Shown here: positions 1 to 6,890 of the stretch, one piece after another
How the letters are laid out: each line of letters begins with the position of its first letter
How positions within the stretch are numbered: position 1 is the stretch's first letter
From: Phormidesmis priestleyi
GTDB lineage: Bacteria; Cyanobacteriota; Cyanobacteriia; Phormidesmidales; Phormidesmidaceae
NCBI GenBank assembly: GCA_003242115.1
Contig: QBMP01000047.1
Location: 10,431 to 19,001 of the forward strand
Reading direction: 5' to 3'
DNA: 8,571 nucleotides
Program-made: the position numbers and the translations under genes
Notes under the pieces: model-generated
The model's database searches: none
Told to the model about the DNA's origin: nothing
Seen by the model: the letters and a program-made list of their open reading frames with translations, nothing else

Positions 1-121
1 GGCCCGTAAGGCCCGCGATGGCCGCAACCCCCAAACCGGAGAAACGATCAAGATTCCGGCCACGACAGTACCCGCATTTTCGGCAGGGAAGGGATTCAAA
101 GAACTCGTTGCCTCAGCTTAG
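1..121 (+). CDS. HU-family DNA-binding protein, C-terminal end (partial)
   Basis: Reading from base 2, 39 codons and a TAG stop encode the C-terminal part of an HU/IHF-type histone-like protein; the start lies outside the window. The stretch contains the hallmark end of the DNA-binding arm and final helix: [14 protein letters not shown], then [16 protein letters not shown] proteins are homodimers of about 90 residues that bind and bend DNA through beta-arms and help compact the nucleoid. The visible part fits the last 40 percent of the family at its usual length. It is followed by a strong hairpin and faces the DUF421 gene tail to tail. The family assignment is secure; which HU paralogue this is cannot be told from the fragment. 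Confidence 0.93.
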   Translation, partial: ARKARDGRNPQTGETIKIPATTVPAFSAGKGFKELVASA

Positions 122-140
122 GTCAGCTTAGACTAAAGAT

Positions 141-205
141 TGCTTTTACAGTAGTGCTAATAAACTACTGTAAAAGCAGCTTCAAGCGCTCCGCTCTGTT
201 TTTTT
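141..205 (+). terminator. Hairpin downstream of the HU gene, probable terminator
   Basis: TGCTTTTACAGTAGT (141-155) and ACTACTGTAAAAGCA (164-178) form a perfect 15-bp stem with an 8-nt loop, 20 bases after the HU stop codon. The run of seven T (199-205) comes about 20 bases after the stem rather than directly behind it, so this is not a textbook intrinsic terminator. Because it sits between convergent genes and is symmetric, it could act in both directions. The rest of the gap to 347 shows nothing I can name. Confidence 0.6.
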
Positions 206-347
206 CAGCCTAGTTTCAAGCCCATTTCCCCAGCCGTTTTATCACCCGCTGCCGAAAGGCTTTGATAGTTGCATTGCAGCCCAAGACTTTGAGCTAGTTA
301 GCGCAGCTCTCATAGTGATATTGAGGCTAATAATGCTGTCTAACCAT

Positions 348-887
348 TTATAATTCGGGCGGAAAGCCAGAGACGTCTTCAAACTGAGTCTTGCAAAAGT
401 CACGGTCGTCTTTTGGAATAACGCTAAAAGTAGCGTTCGTTTCGAGAACAACATATTGAGCTTCCTCAACGCTAATCAAGCCTTGTTTTCTAAGTGCAGC
501 CATAACTTCAGACCTCCTAACCCGCTCCTTTTCCATCGCGGGCTGAATGAATTGGCCTTTATACACCAATAGTGTAGGGCTGGCTTTCGCGAGTTTTGTC
601 AGCTTTCCAGAAGCAAGAAATCCCTTTGTTAGGAGATACTGTGCGCCCAACAATAAAGCAATAGCGAGCAAGGCTTCAGAGATGCTCACACTGTCTAAAA
701 TTATGCCAGAAGCGGTAAGAGAGCCAATAGCAACGGTGACGATCCAGTCAAAGTTGTTCATCTGCGAGGTAGAGCGCTTACCGGCAATGCGAATAGCAGC
801 AACAACAGATACATACATGATGGGTGCGGCAATACAGATTTTGATAATCCCTTCCCAGCCATCGAATAAAGCAGCCAATAAGTCCAT
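348..887 (-). CDS. DUF421 / YetF-like membrane protein
   Basis: A 179-residue protein in the DUF421 (YetF/YcaP-like) family. Hydrophobic segments near residues 14-32, 48-66 and 70-86 suggest three membrane helices. The signature between the first two is GKRSTSQMNNFDW, and a soluble C-terminal domain follows with LVYKGQFIQPAMEKERV and VVLETNATFSVIPK. The family is found in many bacteria and its biochemical role is poorly defined; B. subtilis members are linked to the cell envelope or sporulation. The ATG at 887 is preferred, with GGGG 6 bases upstream. A TTG at 899 would add four residues (MGLQ). The gene is convergent with HU and lies about 80 bases downstream of the cca stop on the same strand, so co-transcription with cca is possible. 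Confidence 0.85.
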   Translation of the reverse strand: MDLLAALFDGWEGIIKICIAAPIMYVSVVAAIRIAGKRSTSQMNNFDWIVTVAIGSLTASGIILDSVSISEALLAIALLLGAQYLLTKGFLASGKLTKLAKASPTLLVYKGQFIQPAMEKERVRRSEVMAALRKQGLISVEEAQYVVLETNATFSVIPKDDRDFCKTQFEDVSGFPPEL

Positions 888-967
888 CTGCAACCCCAAA
901 TAGTTCTTCTATAACGATAGCTGATGGGGCTTGACGCAATTAGCGACCTGTTGGCAAAGCTTGGAAT

Positions 968-2209
968 TTATTTGGCTTTGAGGGCTTTGAGCCACGCGAT
1001 CGCTTCCTCTTCAGTCTGCACAATACCTTCTGCTTGGGCTTTTTCTACCGCTTTCATGAGCTTACCGACCTCAGGCCCAGGACTGATCGCTAAGTGATCC
1101 ATTAGCAGGGTGCCAGTGATCAGCGGTTGACTATGGGCAATAGCATCACTCCCATCCAAAAACCGCTTTACCAACGGTGTTAATACCGCCAATTCAACCC
1201 CTTGCGCCAAGGCCAGGAGTGACACCGCCGGAAAGCACTCGCCCGCTGACTTAAACAGAAAAAACTGCTGAGATCTATTCAATGGGCCTTGGCGCAGCGC
1301 CATTAGCATCGGTTGCAGCTTTAGCAAGGTGAGGACGGCTTTAATCTCATAGCGGCTGTACGTGAGCGCTGTTAGCTCAGTCTCGGCTGTTTTTGACTTT
1401 GAGCTGATTGCTCGGCTGAGCTTGGCGGCTTTAATCCAGCTGCGGTACGACCCAGCGGGGACGGGTTTTGGCCAAGCCTGTAGCTGTTTGGCATAGTCGG
1501 GTAAAGCTGTTTCAAACTGGATGATGGCGTGATCGATAGCTTGCATTTGCTCAAGGCTAGTGGCCGTAAAGTGAGGCAAGCAAAAAGTCAGTAGCTGATG
1601 CTGCAATACGGTCGTGAGCTGGTGAGTCCCTGCGGGTAGGATCAAAAGCGCGTCGAGTTCGCTGCGGATGCGCTCGTAGGCAACCTGGCTGAGGTAGGGG
1701 GCGAGTTGGGCGATCGCGGCCTGCGTATCCGGCTCAATTTCAAAGCCAAGCTGCGCGGCCTGACGATAAGCCCGCAGTAGCCGCAGCGGATCGGCTCGCA
1801 AGTTTTCTGCGCTGATCATCCGGATGGTTTGCGTGGCAATGTCGGCCTGTCCACCGAGCGGATCTAGCCAGCGTTGGTGATGGGGCTGATAGGCGATCGC
1901 ATTGATCGTAAAGTCTCTTCGCTGCAAGTCTGCTTCAATGCTGCTGCCCTGCTGCTGCGCAAAATCTATGGTCATTTGCTCAAACACAAGGCGGGCAATG
2001 CCTCTGTCCTGATCGAGGACAACAAATCCGGCTTTGTAATCGCGGGCAATTTTATCAGCGGTTTCAATTGACTGGCTCGGCAGCACAATATCGAGATCGA
2101 GGTAGGCAGCTTGGCGATTGAGCAGCAGGTCGCGCACGCTGCCGCCTACAAAATAGGCCGATTCGGGCAACCTATCGAGCGGGAATGGCAAAGACTCAAG
2201 CAAAAACAT
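968..2209 (-). CDS. cca: CCA-adding enzyme family tRNA nucleotidyltransferase
   Basis: A 413-residue class II nucleotidyltransferase of the CCA-adding / poly(A) polymerase family, which builds or repairs the 3' CCA end of tRNAs in the cytoplasm. Visible motifs: GGSVRD (22-27), the metal-binding DLD (38-40), RRDFTINA (97-104), and ADPLRLLRAYR (139-149) where many bacterial enzymes read EDxxR. ERIRSEL follows, then a long helical C-terminal body. The ATG at 2209 is chosen because the fold begins just after it. A TTG at 2296 would add 29 residues of low-complexity sequence that includes a 15-bp tandem duplication. Two GGAGGC motifs lie upstream of the ATG, the nearer one 13 bases away. Some cyanobacteria split CC- and A-addition between two paralogues, so a partial activity cannot be excluded. 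Confidence 0.9.
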   Translation of the reverse strand: MFLLESLPFPLDRLPESAYFVGGSVRDLLLNRQAAYLDLDIVLPSQSIETADKIARDYKAGFVVLDQDRGIARLVFEQMTIDFAQQQGSSIEADLQRRDFTINAIAYQPHHQRWLDPLGGQADIATQTIRMISAENLRADPLRLLRAYRQAAQLGFEIEPDTQAAIAQLAPYLSQVAYERIRSELDALLILPAGTHQLTTVLQHQLLTFCLPHFTATSLEQMQAIDHAIIQFETALPDYAKQLQAWPKPVPAGSYRSWIKAAKLSRAISSKSKTAETELTALTYSRYEIKAVLTLLKLQPMLMALRQGPLNRSQQFFLFKSAGECFPAVSLLALAQGVELAVLTPLVKRFLDGSDAIAHSQPLITGTLLMDHLAISPGPEVGKLMKAVEKAQAEGIVQTEEEAIAWLKALKAK

Positions 2210-2232
2210 AATCGGTGAAAAGCCTCCAAAGC

Positions 2233-2262
2233 CTCCTTGGTTACATACTCCTTGGTTACATA
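2233..2262. repeat. 15-bp exact tandem duplication in the cca leader
   Basis: CTCCTTGGTTACATA occurs twice, head to tail (2233-2247 and 2248-2262), in the 5' leader of cca. It overlaps a GTTAC/GTAAC inverted pair (2255-2259 and 2265-2269). A smaller repeat, GCCTCC, brackets AAA next to it and supplies the GGAGGC ribosome-site-like motifs on the minus strand. It is probably a slippage product. Confidence 0.85.
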
Positions 2263-2363
2263 GAGTAACGTGAGAAGCGTGAGAAACCTGAAACAAAAAA
2301 CTTACGCTACAGTAACAATATCTACTAGCGATTTTACGGTCACCGCTTTGGAGGTTTGGCCCG

Positions 2364-2645
2364 ATGTGTATTTGCGTGAATTGCCACTACGTCGATAGCT
2401 GCCTCACTTATCATGCGGTTGAAACCAACCATCAGCAGCCTCACCTCACCCTTACGCCTGCTTTTGAGCCGAATAACCCGACGATTAATGCCAACATCAC
2501 CTTACCCAAAGTAGAAGTCCAGGGCGATGTCATTGTGCAAGAAAACGAATTTGGCTTTGAGTACGATGTTGTCGGCTGCGATAGCTACCGGGAAGCCATG
2601 GGAAAATGGGCCAAACTCAGGCCCGGAGAAGCGATTCCGACCTGA
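2364..2645 (+). CDS. ycf34: Ycf34 family protein
   Basis: A 93-residue protein that begins MCICVNCHYVDSC and continues with TYHAVETNHQQPHL and FEPNNPTINANI, the highly conserved N-terminal half of Ycf34. The C-terminal part, YDVVGCDSYREAMGKWAKL followed by RPGEAIPT, also matches the family. Ycf34 occurs in cyanobacteria and in some algal plastid genomes; in Synechocystis it has been described as an iron-sulphur-binding protein needed for normal photosynthetic growth. The cysteines at positions 2, 4, 7 and 13 are candidate cluster ligands; a later one is in VVGC. GGAGG lies 9 bases before the ATG, which supports the start. It is divergent from cca, with about 150 bases between the two start codons. 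Length is typical for the family. Confidence 0.93.
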   Translation: MCICVNCHYVDSCLTYHAVETNHQQPHLTLTPAFEPNNPTINANITLPKVEVQGDVIVQENEFGFEYDVVGCDSYREAMGKWAKLRPGEAIPT

Positions 2646-2751
2646 TGCGCTACAGTTAGGATTGCGGTTTATCGGTTAAATCATAGCCGTATTCAGAGCG
2701 GAATCTGTAGACAAAAATTGAAGTAGACCTTTTATAGGTTGCTCGGAGGTC

Positions 2752-4821
2752 ATGGCTTATTGTTTCAACCCCGATTGCCCCGATCCTCAAACGCCCGATC
2801 CTCAAATGCCGGATCAGCAGACGTCAGTATCCACAAGTCTGCCGGTCGCTAAGTTCTGCGGTCACTGTGGTACGCCGTTAACGTTGGCCGGTCGCTATCA
2901 AATGATTGAGCTTTTAGGCCAAGGTGGGTTTGGACGCACTTTTCTAGCGCAGCAGCTCTCAACTGAAACCAATGCCGCTGCTGTTCGCTGTGTGATTAAG
3001 CAGCTCTATCCTCAGGCTTCATCAGCGGAAGTGAGCTTTCAGGCGGAAACGGCGCGGCTAAAAAAGCTAGGTGAGCACCCGCAGATTCCGGCTTTGCTAG
3101 ACGCGATTGAAAATGAGTATGGTCAGTTTTGGGTGCAGGCGCTGGCGGTAGGGAGCCACTTAGCCGCTCAAGTGGAAAAAGCGGGGCCTTGGAATGAAAC
3201 ACAGGTGCGATCGCTCCTAAAATCCTTAATCCCGGTGCTGCAATACGTCCATAGCTTTGACATTATTCACCGCGATATCAAGCCCGCCAATATTGTCTTA
3301 GCAGATCCGGCTACTCAGCGCGGCAAGCCCTTACCGATGCTTGTGGACTTTGGTTCGGCGAAATGGGTGCGCCGCCACCCGGCGACTACCGTGATTGGCA
3401 GCGCTGATTACGCTGCGCCTGAACAGTCGATGGGGCAGGCCACCTTTGCAAGCGATATCTATAGCTTGGGGGTGAGCTGTTTGTATGCACTGACGGGGAT
3501 TTCGCCCTTTTCGCTGTATTCTGCGGTGGAAGATGACTGGGTGTGGCGAGACTTTTTGCCTCAGCCGATTGAGCCTCGCTTTGCCCAAGTGCTGGATCAA
3601 ATGGTGGCCCGCTCGTTGCAGCAGCGCTATGAGAGTATGGATCAAGTCGCGCTGGATTTGCAGTTTTCACAAAATCTGCTGCGCTATGCGCCCAAACAAC
3701 TTCTGAGCAAAGCTAAAGACTTGAGTGTGCCGTTGCGATCGCTCAACCCCTTTAAAAAAACAAACCTGCTGCAACCGCTGCAAGCCTTGAGGAAATCGCT
3801 ACAACCGAGCGCCTTATCTTCGCAGCCAGCGCCGGTAATCGTCAGTGCGCCGCAAGTGTGGCAAAGGCGCGATCGCCTAACGCGACCGATTGGAGTCACT
3901 CAAGCGCTAGCGATTAGCCCAAGTGCTGATCCTAGCCGCTCGATTTTTGCCACAGGCGGCACAGACGGCGCACTCAGGCTCTGGCATTTGCCCAGCGCTC
4001 AGCTTATTCACACCTTTCATCGACGGCGCTTAATCGGTGACGGCCATTCGGATACGATTACGGCGCTGCATTTTCACCCCGATGGGCGGGCGCTCTATAG
4101 CGCTAGCAGCGATGGCAGCATCAAGGAATGGGACAGCGCTGAACATAGCTTGCTCAATACGTTGCCCACGGGCGGCTGGACACCGACAGCGCTAAGCGTC
4201 ACCGCTGATGGCGCTCAGCTCATTAGCCCCAATACCGACGGCCAAATCGTGCTGTGGGACATTGCGACGCTGATGCCAGTGGCGCAGCTTGCTCAGCATC
4301 AGCGCCGGGTGAATGCTGTGGCGCTTTCTGAGCGCGGCGATTTGTTGGCGAGTGCGAGTGATGATGGCACGGTTAAGCTGTGGCGCTACCGGCGAGGCGC
4401 TCCGCAGCTAGCCAAAACGATTAGCCTTCAGCATAAAAGAGAAGAACGACGAGCGATCGCCTTAGCTCTACACAACAATTCATCGGGCAATACTTCAGCT
4501 ACAACGGTAGAGCTGATTGTTGCCGACTCCGCTGGCACAGTGCAAATTTATCCCCTAGATGCCGAACTCAATCCCGGACAGGCCACGCTTTTACATGCTT
4601 CGCCTAGCCCGATTACGGCCTTGGCCCTCAGCGCTGATGGCACGCTAGCCATTGGCACGGAAGATCCAATAGTCACTTTATGGCGAGTTGACACGGGAGA
4701 CTGCGTAGCTGAGCTAGCGCACGATTGGGGAATGGTAGCGATGGCTTTTTGCCGAGATGGTCAAACGTTGATTGCCGCTAGCGCCGATGAAGTGATTTCA
4801 ATCTGGCAAAAAGCAGCGTGA
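2752..4821 (+). CDS. Ser/Thr protein kinase with four-Cys N-terminus and WD40 propeller
   Basis: A 689-residue Hanks-type kinase, probably cytosolic since no membrane helix is visible. Order: a four-Cys motif (C4, C9, C36, C39) typical of cyanobacterial SpkB-like kinases; a kinase domain from about 49 to 310; a Pro/Ser/Lys-rich linker; and a WD40 domain from about 380 to 689. Catalytic elements are complete: GQGGFG loop (56-61), Lys83, Glu99 candidate of helix C, HRD (173-175) with Asn180, DFG (199-201) and APE (222-224), so it should be active. I can mark seven WD-type repeats ending in forms such as ALRLWHL, SIKEWD, QIVLWD, TVKLWR, TVQIYP, IVTLWR and VISIWQ, enough for one closed propeller that would bind partner proteins. 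GGAGG is only 2 bases from the ATG, an unusually short gap, but the MAYCFNPDCP start fits the family. Substrates are unknown. Confidence 0.93.
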   Translation: MAYCFNPDCPDPQTPDPQMPDQQTSVSTSLPVAKFCGHCGTPLTLAGRYQMIELLGQGGFGRTFLAQQLSTETNAAAVRCVIKQLYPQASSAEVSFQAETARLKKLGEHPQIPALLDAIENEYGQFWVQALAVGSHLAAQVEKAGPWNETQVRSLLKSLIPVLQYVHSFDIIHRDIKPANIVLADPATQRGKPLPMLVDFGSAKWVRRHPATTVIGSADYAAPEQSMGQATFASDIYSLGVSCLYALTGISPFSLYSAVEDDWVWRDFLPQPIEPRFAQVLDQMVARSLQQRYESMDQVALDLQFSQNLLRYAPKQLLSKAKDLSVPLRSLNPFKKTNLLQPLQALRKSLQPSALSSQPAPVIVSAPQVWQRRDRLTRPIGVTQALAISPSADPSRSIFATGGTDGALRLWHLPSAQLIHTFHRRRLIGDGHSDTITALHFHPDGRALYSASSDGSIKEWDSAEHSLLNTLPTGGWTPTALSVTADGAQLISPNTDGQIVLWDIATLMPVAQLAQHQRRVNAVALSERGDLLASASDDGTVKLWRYRRGAPQLAKTISLQHKREERRAIALALHNNSSGNTSATTVELIVADSAGTVQIYPLDAELNPGQATLLHASPSPITALALSADGTLAIGTEDPIVTLWRVDTGDCVAELAHDWGMVAMAFCRDGQTLIAASADEVISIWQKAA
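4453..4460. repeat. HIP1 octamers (GCGATCGC), representative copy
   Basis: GCGATCGC occurs at 996, 1710, 1893, 3207, 3735, 3869, 4453, 6883, 8025, 8080, 8279 and 8359 (start positions, counted by eye). It is the highly iterated palindrome typical of many cyanobacterial genomes. None occurs from 4461 to 6882, nor from 6891 to 8024. Confidence 0.9.
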
Positions 4822-4949
4822 CGAGATGCAAGTGTAAAATATTTATGCTTTAACAATTATTCCTGAACTCTTCAACAAGCTATAGCGGGTTATGATTTCT
4901 GATTAATCAGTTTGAGTATTTGCATTGAGCGATACGGACAAAAGACAAA
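4822..4949. other. AT-rich spacer between the kinase gene and the integron integrase remnant
   Basis: This 128-base gap between the kinase stop and the end of the integrase remnant holds no gene. It contains the perfect 12-bp palindrome CTGATTAATCAG (4899-4910). No terminator with a T run could be recognised. It marks the probable left edge of the integron-derived segment. Confidence 0.5.
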
Positions 4950-5802
4950 TTATTGCATGACTGAATTAAAGACTTTATCCAACGGGCTTTGTACACCGTA
5001 TCCACCGCGAGCCAACACTACGGACAGCCTGCTTGACGGCCTTCTGTAGACCGCTCTCATGCAGGTGATAGCGAACGATAGCCTCACTACGAGGATCTCG
5101 GCATCGTGTGGAGGCGGGGAAGACAAATTGCCAAATCCATTGTCGATTGGCATTTGGATACTTTCTAGCCAACGCGAAAGGCAAGCTCACCGCTCCATAG
5201 CCTTGCTCTAAATCTTGCTCATGAATGCGCTTGACCCTTTGTAAATGCTCTTTGAGGGTAGGAACTACACGCTCAGGTAGCATCGTTACACGACTATTTT
5301 GCCCCTTTGCATCTCTGACAACGATTTGATGTTGGGGAAAATCCAAGTCTTTGATCCGTAGTTGCATCGTTTCCCGCAAGCGCAATCCGCTACCATACAG
5401 TAGCTGAACGATTAGTCGGTGGACACCCGACATCTGCTGAATTACTGAGGCGACTTCTTCTGGTGTCAGCACCGTCGGGAGTTTGGTAGAACGCTTGGCC
5501 CTAACAGCCTCTATTCTTTCATCCAAAGGTTGGCACAAAACCTGCCTATAAAGGAACAGCAGCGCACTGAGCGCTTGGTTTTGGGTTGCCGCCGATACCT
5601 GCTGAGTCACCGCTAAATGGGTCAGGAATGCTTCAATTTCTGGCACGCCCATATCTTTAGGATGGCGCTTGTCATGAAAGAGGATGTAGCGACGAATCCA
5701 TTGAACGTAGGTTTCTTCTGTGCGGTAGGAATAGTGCTTAACTCGAATGACCTCGCGCACCTGATCGAGCAGTTTCTTTGGACGAGGCTGAGAAGGCTGC
5801 AT
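4950..5802 (-). pseudogene. intI: Integron-type tyrosine recombinase, inactivated by internal deletion
   Basis: The frame from the ATG at 5802 encodes 275 residues and stops at 4975. Its N-terminal SAM-like domain (KHYSYRTEETYVQWIRRYI) and catalytic-domain start are intact, with box I Arg in YGSGLRLRE (Arg141) and Lys166. The insertion diagnostic of integron integrases is present around 195-218, including LPFALARKYPNA. After about residue 261 the protein leaves the family: the block with HxxR, LGH and the nucleophilic Tyr is absent. The family's terminal segment RGGYGVQSPLDKVF instead appears immediately afterwards in another frame (from 5009), ending at a TAA at 4950. This implies loss of roughly 55 codons with a frame change near 5007-5022. 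IntI proteins are usually about 320-340 residues. It cannot cleave DNA as it stands. The frame is open upstream to 5970, but that part only translates the 41-bp repeats. Confidence 0.9.
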
Positions 5803-5847
5803 TGCGTAAATTATTGATGAATGAATGTAAATAAAGCGTAAACAGAC

Positions 5848-5876
5848 TTGGCTAACATTGCAGGGATGATTATACT
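5848..5876 (+). promoter_or_regulatory. Candidate cassette promoter (Pc) reading into the cassette
   Basis: TTGGCT (5848-5853) and TATACT (5871-5876) are separated by 17 bases and match the sigma-70-type consensus at 4 of 6 and 5 of 6 positions. The promoter points toward the reductase-family cassette, and its transcript would begin near the first 41-bp repeat. On the opposite strand the overlapping bases 5874-5869 read TATAAT, a possible -10 for the integrase gene, but I see no good -35 for it. This arrangement is typical of the intI/attI region of integrons. The call rests on sequence match only. Confidence 0.55.
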
Positions 5877-5881
5877 GAAAC

Positions 5882-6018
5882 TTTCCACCTAATCTGCCAT
5901 ATAGGGTGATTAGGCGGACGGATTTCCACCTAACTACCCTCACAGGGTGATTAGGCTGAATTATTTCCACCTAATCTGCCGTACAGGGTGATTAGGTGGA
6001 AAGTTTCCCTCTAATAAT
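5882..6018. repeat. Three 41-bp tandem repeats, each an inverted repeat, in the integrase-cassette interval
   Basis: Units start with TTTCC at 5882, 5923 and 5964, a period of exactly 41 bases. A degenerate fourth start (TTTCCCTCTAATAAT) is at 6004. Each unit can fold: the third has a perfect 13-bp stem, TTTCCACCTAATC (5964-5976) with GATTAGGTGGAAA (5990-6002), around a 13-nt loop. The first has one mismatch in CCACCTAATC/GATTAGGCGG. The second has lost part of this stem but has ACCCT/AGGGT (5936-5940 and 5944-5948) closer to its loop. The block lies between the candidate promoter and the attI crossover site, so it would be transcribed as the leader of the cassette mRNA and may belong to attI. 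Its function is unknown. Confidence 0.85.
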
Positions 6019-6020
6019 AA

Positions 6021-6027
6021 GTTATGC
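6021..6027 (+). other. attI-side crossover heptamer GTTATGC (left boundary of cassette 1)
   Basis: GTTATGC here is identical to the R' box of the attC site at 6673 and to the heptamer at 7815. It matches the G^TT cleavage rule of integron recombination sites. It lies on the integrase side, 25 bases before the cassette gene, where the attI-cassette junction is expected. Cassette 1 would run from T6022 to G6673, 652 bp, with one gene and its attC at the 3' end. The 5' extent of attI cannot be set from sequence alone. Confidence 0.7.
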
Positions 6028-6051
6028 GACAAGAGTATCATTGAGAAACGA

Positions 6052-6597
6052 ATGAAAGCTACTGTGTATATCGCAACAAGCGTTGATGGCTTCATCGCAC
6101 GTAAGAACGGTGGTATTGACTGGCTACCTAGTGGAGGAGATACAGAGGGTGGAGAAGACTACGGGTATCAGGAATTCATAGATTCAGTAGATGCGCTCGT
6201 CATGGGACGGAATACTTACGAGTTGGCATTGTCCTTCGATTTATGGCCTTATGCTGAAAAGCCTGTGTTTGTTCTAAGCAGTCGGCAGGTGGATATCCCC
6301 GACGGCATCGCAAAAACAGTCGAGTCTATGTGCACGCCGCCAGGAGAAGTAGTTCGTCGCCTAGCAAAGCGTGGATTTAATCATTTATACATTGATGGGG
6401 GCAAGACAATTCAAGGGTTCCTTTATGAAGGCTTAATCCAGCAATTAATTATTACTAAGGTGCCAATCCTGATAGGTACAGGGATTCCACTCTTTGATTC
6501 GCTCCCTCACGATGTCAGATTGCAGCATGTTGAGACGCGACAGTTTGAAAATGGCTTGGTGCAAAGCAAATACGAAGTAATTGGGAATGTCGCATAA
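6052..6597 (+). CDS. Dihydrofolate reductase family (RibD C-terminal domain) protein, cassette-borne
   Basis: A 181-residue protein made of a single RibD-C/DHFR-like domain (YwjB/YyaP type). Family marks: MKATVYIATSVDGFIARKNG at the start with DWLP after it, VDALVMGRNTYE, KPVFVLSSR, HLYIDGGKTIQGFL in the nucleotide-binding region, and a C-terminal ITKVPILIGTGIPLF. The fold binds NADPH and reduces a pterin- or pyrimidine-like substrate. For this subgroup the substrate is not established, and trimethoprim resistance must not be assumed. The start is the first ATG after the attI crossover; only weak purine-rich sequence (GAGAAACG) precedes it. The TAA stop (6595-6597) lies inside the R'' box of attC, the compact layout usual for integron cassettes. 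Such proteins recur in cassette arrays. Expression would come from the upstream candidate Pc promoter. Confidence 0.88.
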   Translation: MKATVYIATSVDGFIARKNGGIDWLPSGGDTEGGEDYGYQEFIDSVDALVMGRNTYELALSFDLWPYAEKPVFVLSSRQVDIPDGIAKTVESMCTPPGEVVRRLAKRGFNHLYIDGGKTIQGFLYEGLIQQLIITKVPILIGTGIPLFDSLPHDVRLQHVETRQFENGLVQSKYEVIGNVA

Positions 6598-6679
6598 CAA
6601 CTCCAATGCACACCGACCGCCGAGAGGTCATCGGTTGGAGTTCAAGGTTATCTGCGGCGGGTGATTGGGAACGTTATGC
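6592..6679 (+). other. attC recombination site (59-base element) of cassette 1
   Basis: All four boxes are visible: R'' GCATAAC (6592-6598), L'' CAATGCAC (6604-6611), L' GTGATTG (6661-6667) and R' GTTATGC (6673-6679). R'' and R' are perfect reverse complements. L'' pairs with L' except for one unpaired base, G6608, the extrahelical base that sets strand choice in attC folding. The two arms are joined by equal 5-nt spacers (6599-6603 and 6668-6672), the unpaired central spacer. CCGCCG (6617-6622) and CGGCGG (6655-6660) can extend the stem. Total length is 88 bp. An alternative hairpin, AACTCCAA (6599-6606) with TTGGAGTT (6635-6642), competes with this fold. Confidence 0.9.
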
Positions 6680-6890
6680 CGCTGACTATCGCTAGATATA
6701 ACTTAGCCTTTCAAATGCCAGCCGCGTGGCTGTAAAAATGCTTGAATGCCGATTTTTTAAAGGGTTGAGCCGATGCCTGAGTGCTTTCGGCCTGTCCAAG
6801 GTAGGTGCGGGCTGACGCGATCACAACAGTTCCAATAAGCGCTACCGCTATTGACTTGGCTGAGGATGTGAATAGCTCGGTTGCGATCGC
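6672..6890. repeat. 219-bp direct repeat, copy 1
   Basis: Bases 6672-6890 appear identical to 7814-8032, an offset of 1142 bases, by direct reading. The left end is the C just before GTTATGC (the attC R' box) and the right end is the last base of a GCGATCGC octamer (6883-6890). The content is the 3' end of an aldehyde dehydrogenase gene on the minus strand. See copy 2 and the findings for how it may have arisen. Confidence 0.95.
6703..6890 (-). pseudogene. Aldehyde dehydrogenase C-terminal fragment, copy 1
   Basis: Read on the minus strand this encodes the last part of an NAD(P)-dependent aldehyde dehydrogenase: RNRAIHILSQVNSGSAYWN, then CCDRVSPHLPWTGRKHSGIG and STL, followed by a TAA. The same frame continues as KIGIQAFLQPRGWHLKG to a second TAA at 6703, which is the expected family C-terminus. 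It has no start codon, no catalytic Cys/Glu region and no cofactor domain, so it is a relic. It is an exact duplicate of part of 7845-8032 and is cut off at the HIP1 octamer 6883-6890. Confidence 0.8.

Noticed and set aside
242..469. A 75-residue minus-strand frame overlapping the DUF421 3' end
   Set aside because: It overlaps the well-supported DUF421 gene in another frame and has no recognisable family features.
2210..2296. A 29-residue N-terminal extension of cca from a TTG
   Set aside because: The extension is repetitive (CNQGVCNQGG, from the 15-bp duplication), lies outside the conserved fold and needs a TTG start. It is leader DNA.
5803..5970. A 56-residue N-terminal extension of the integrase frame
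   Set aside because: It only translates the 41-bp repeats and the promoter region. Integron integrases start close to the KLLDQVREVIR segment, so the ATG at 5802 is used.
5882..6003. CRISPR array
   Set aside because: The units are contiguous 41-bp tandem repeats without variable spacers, there are only three, and no cas gene is nearby.
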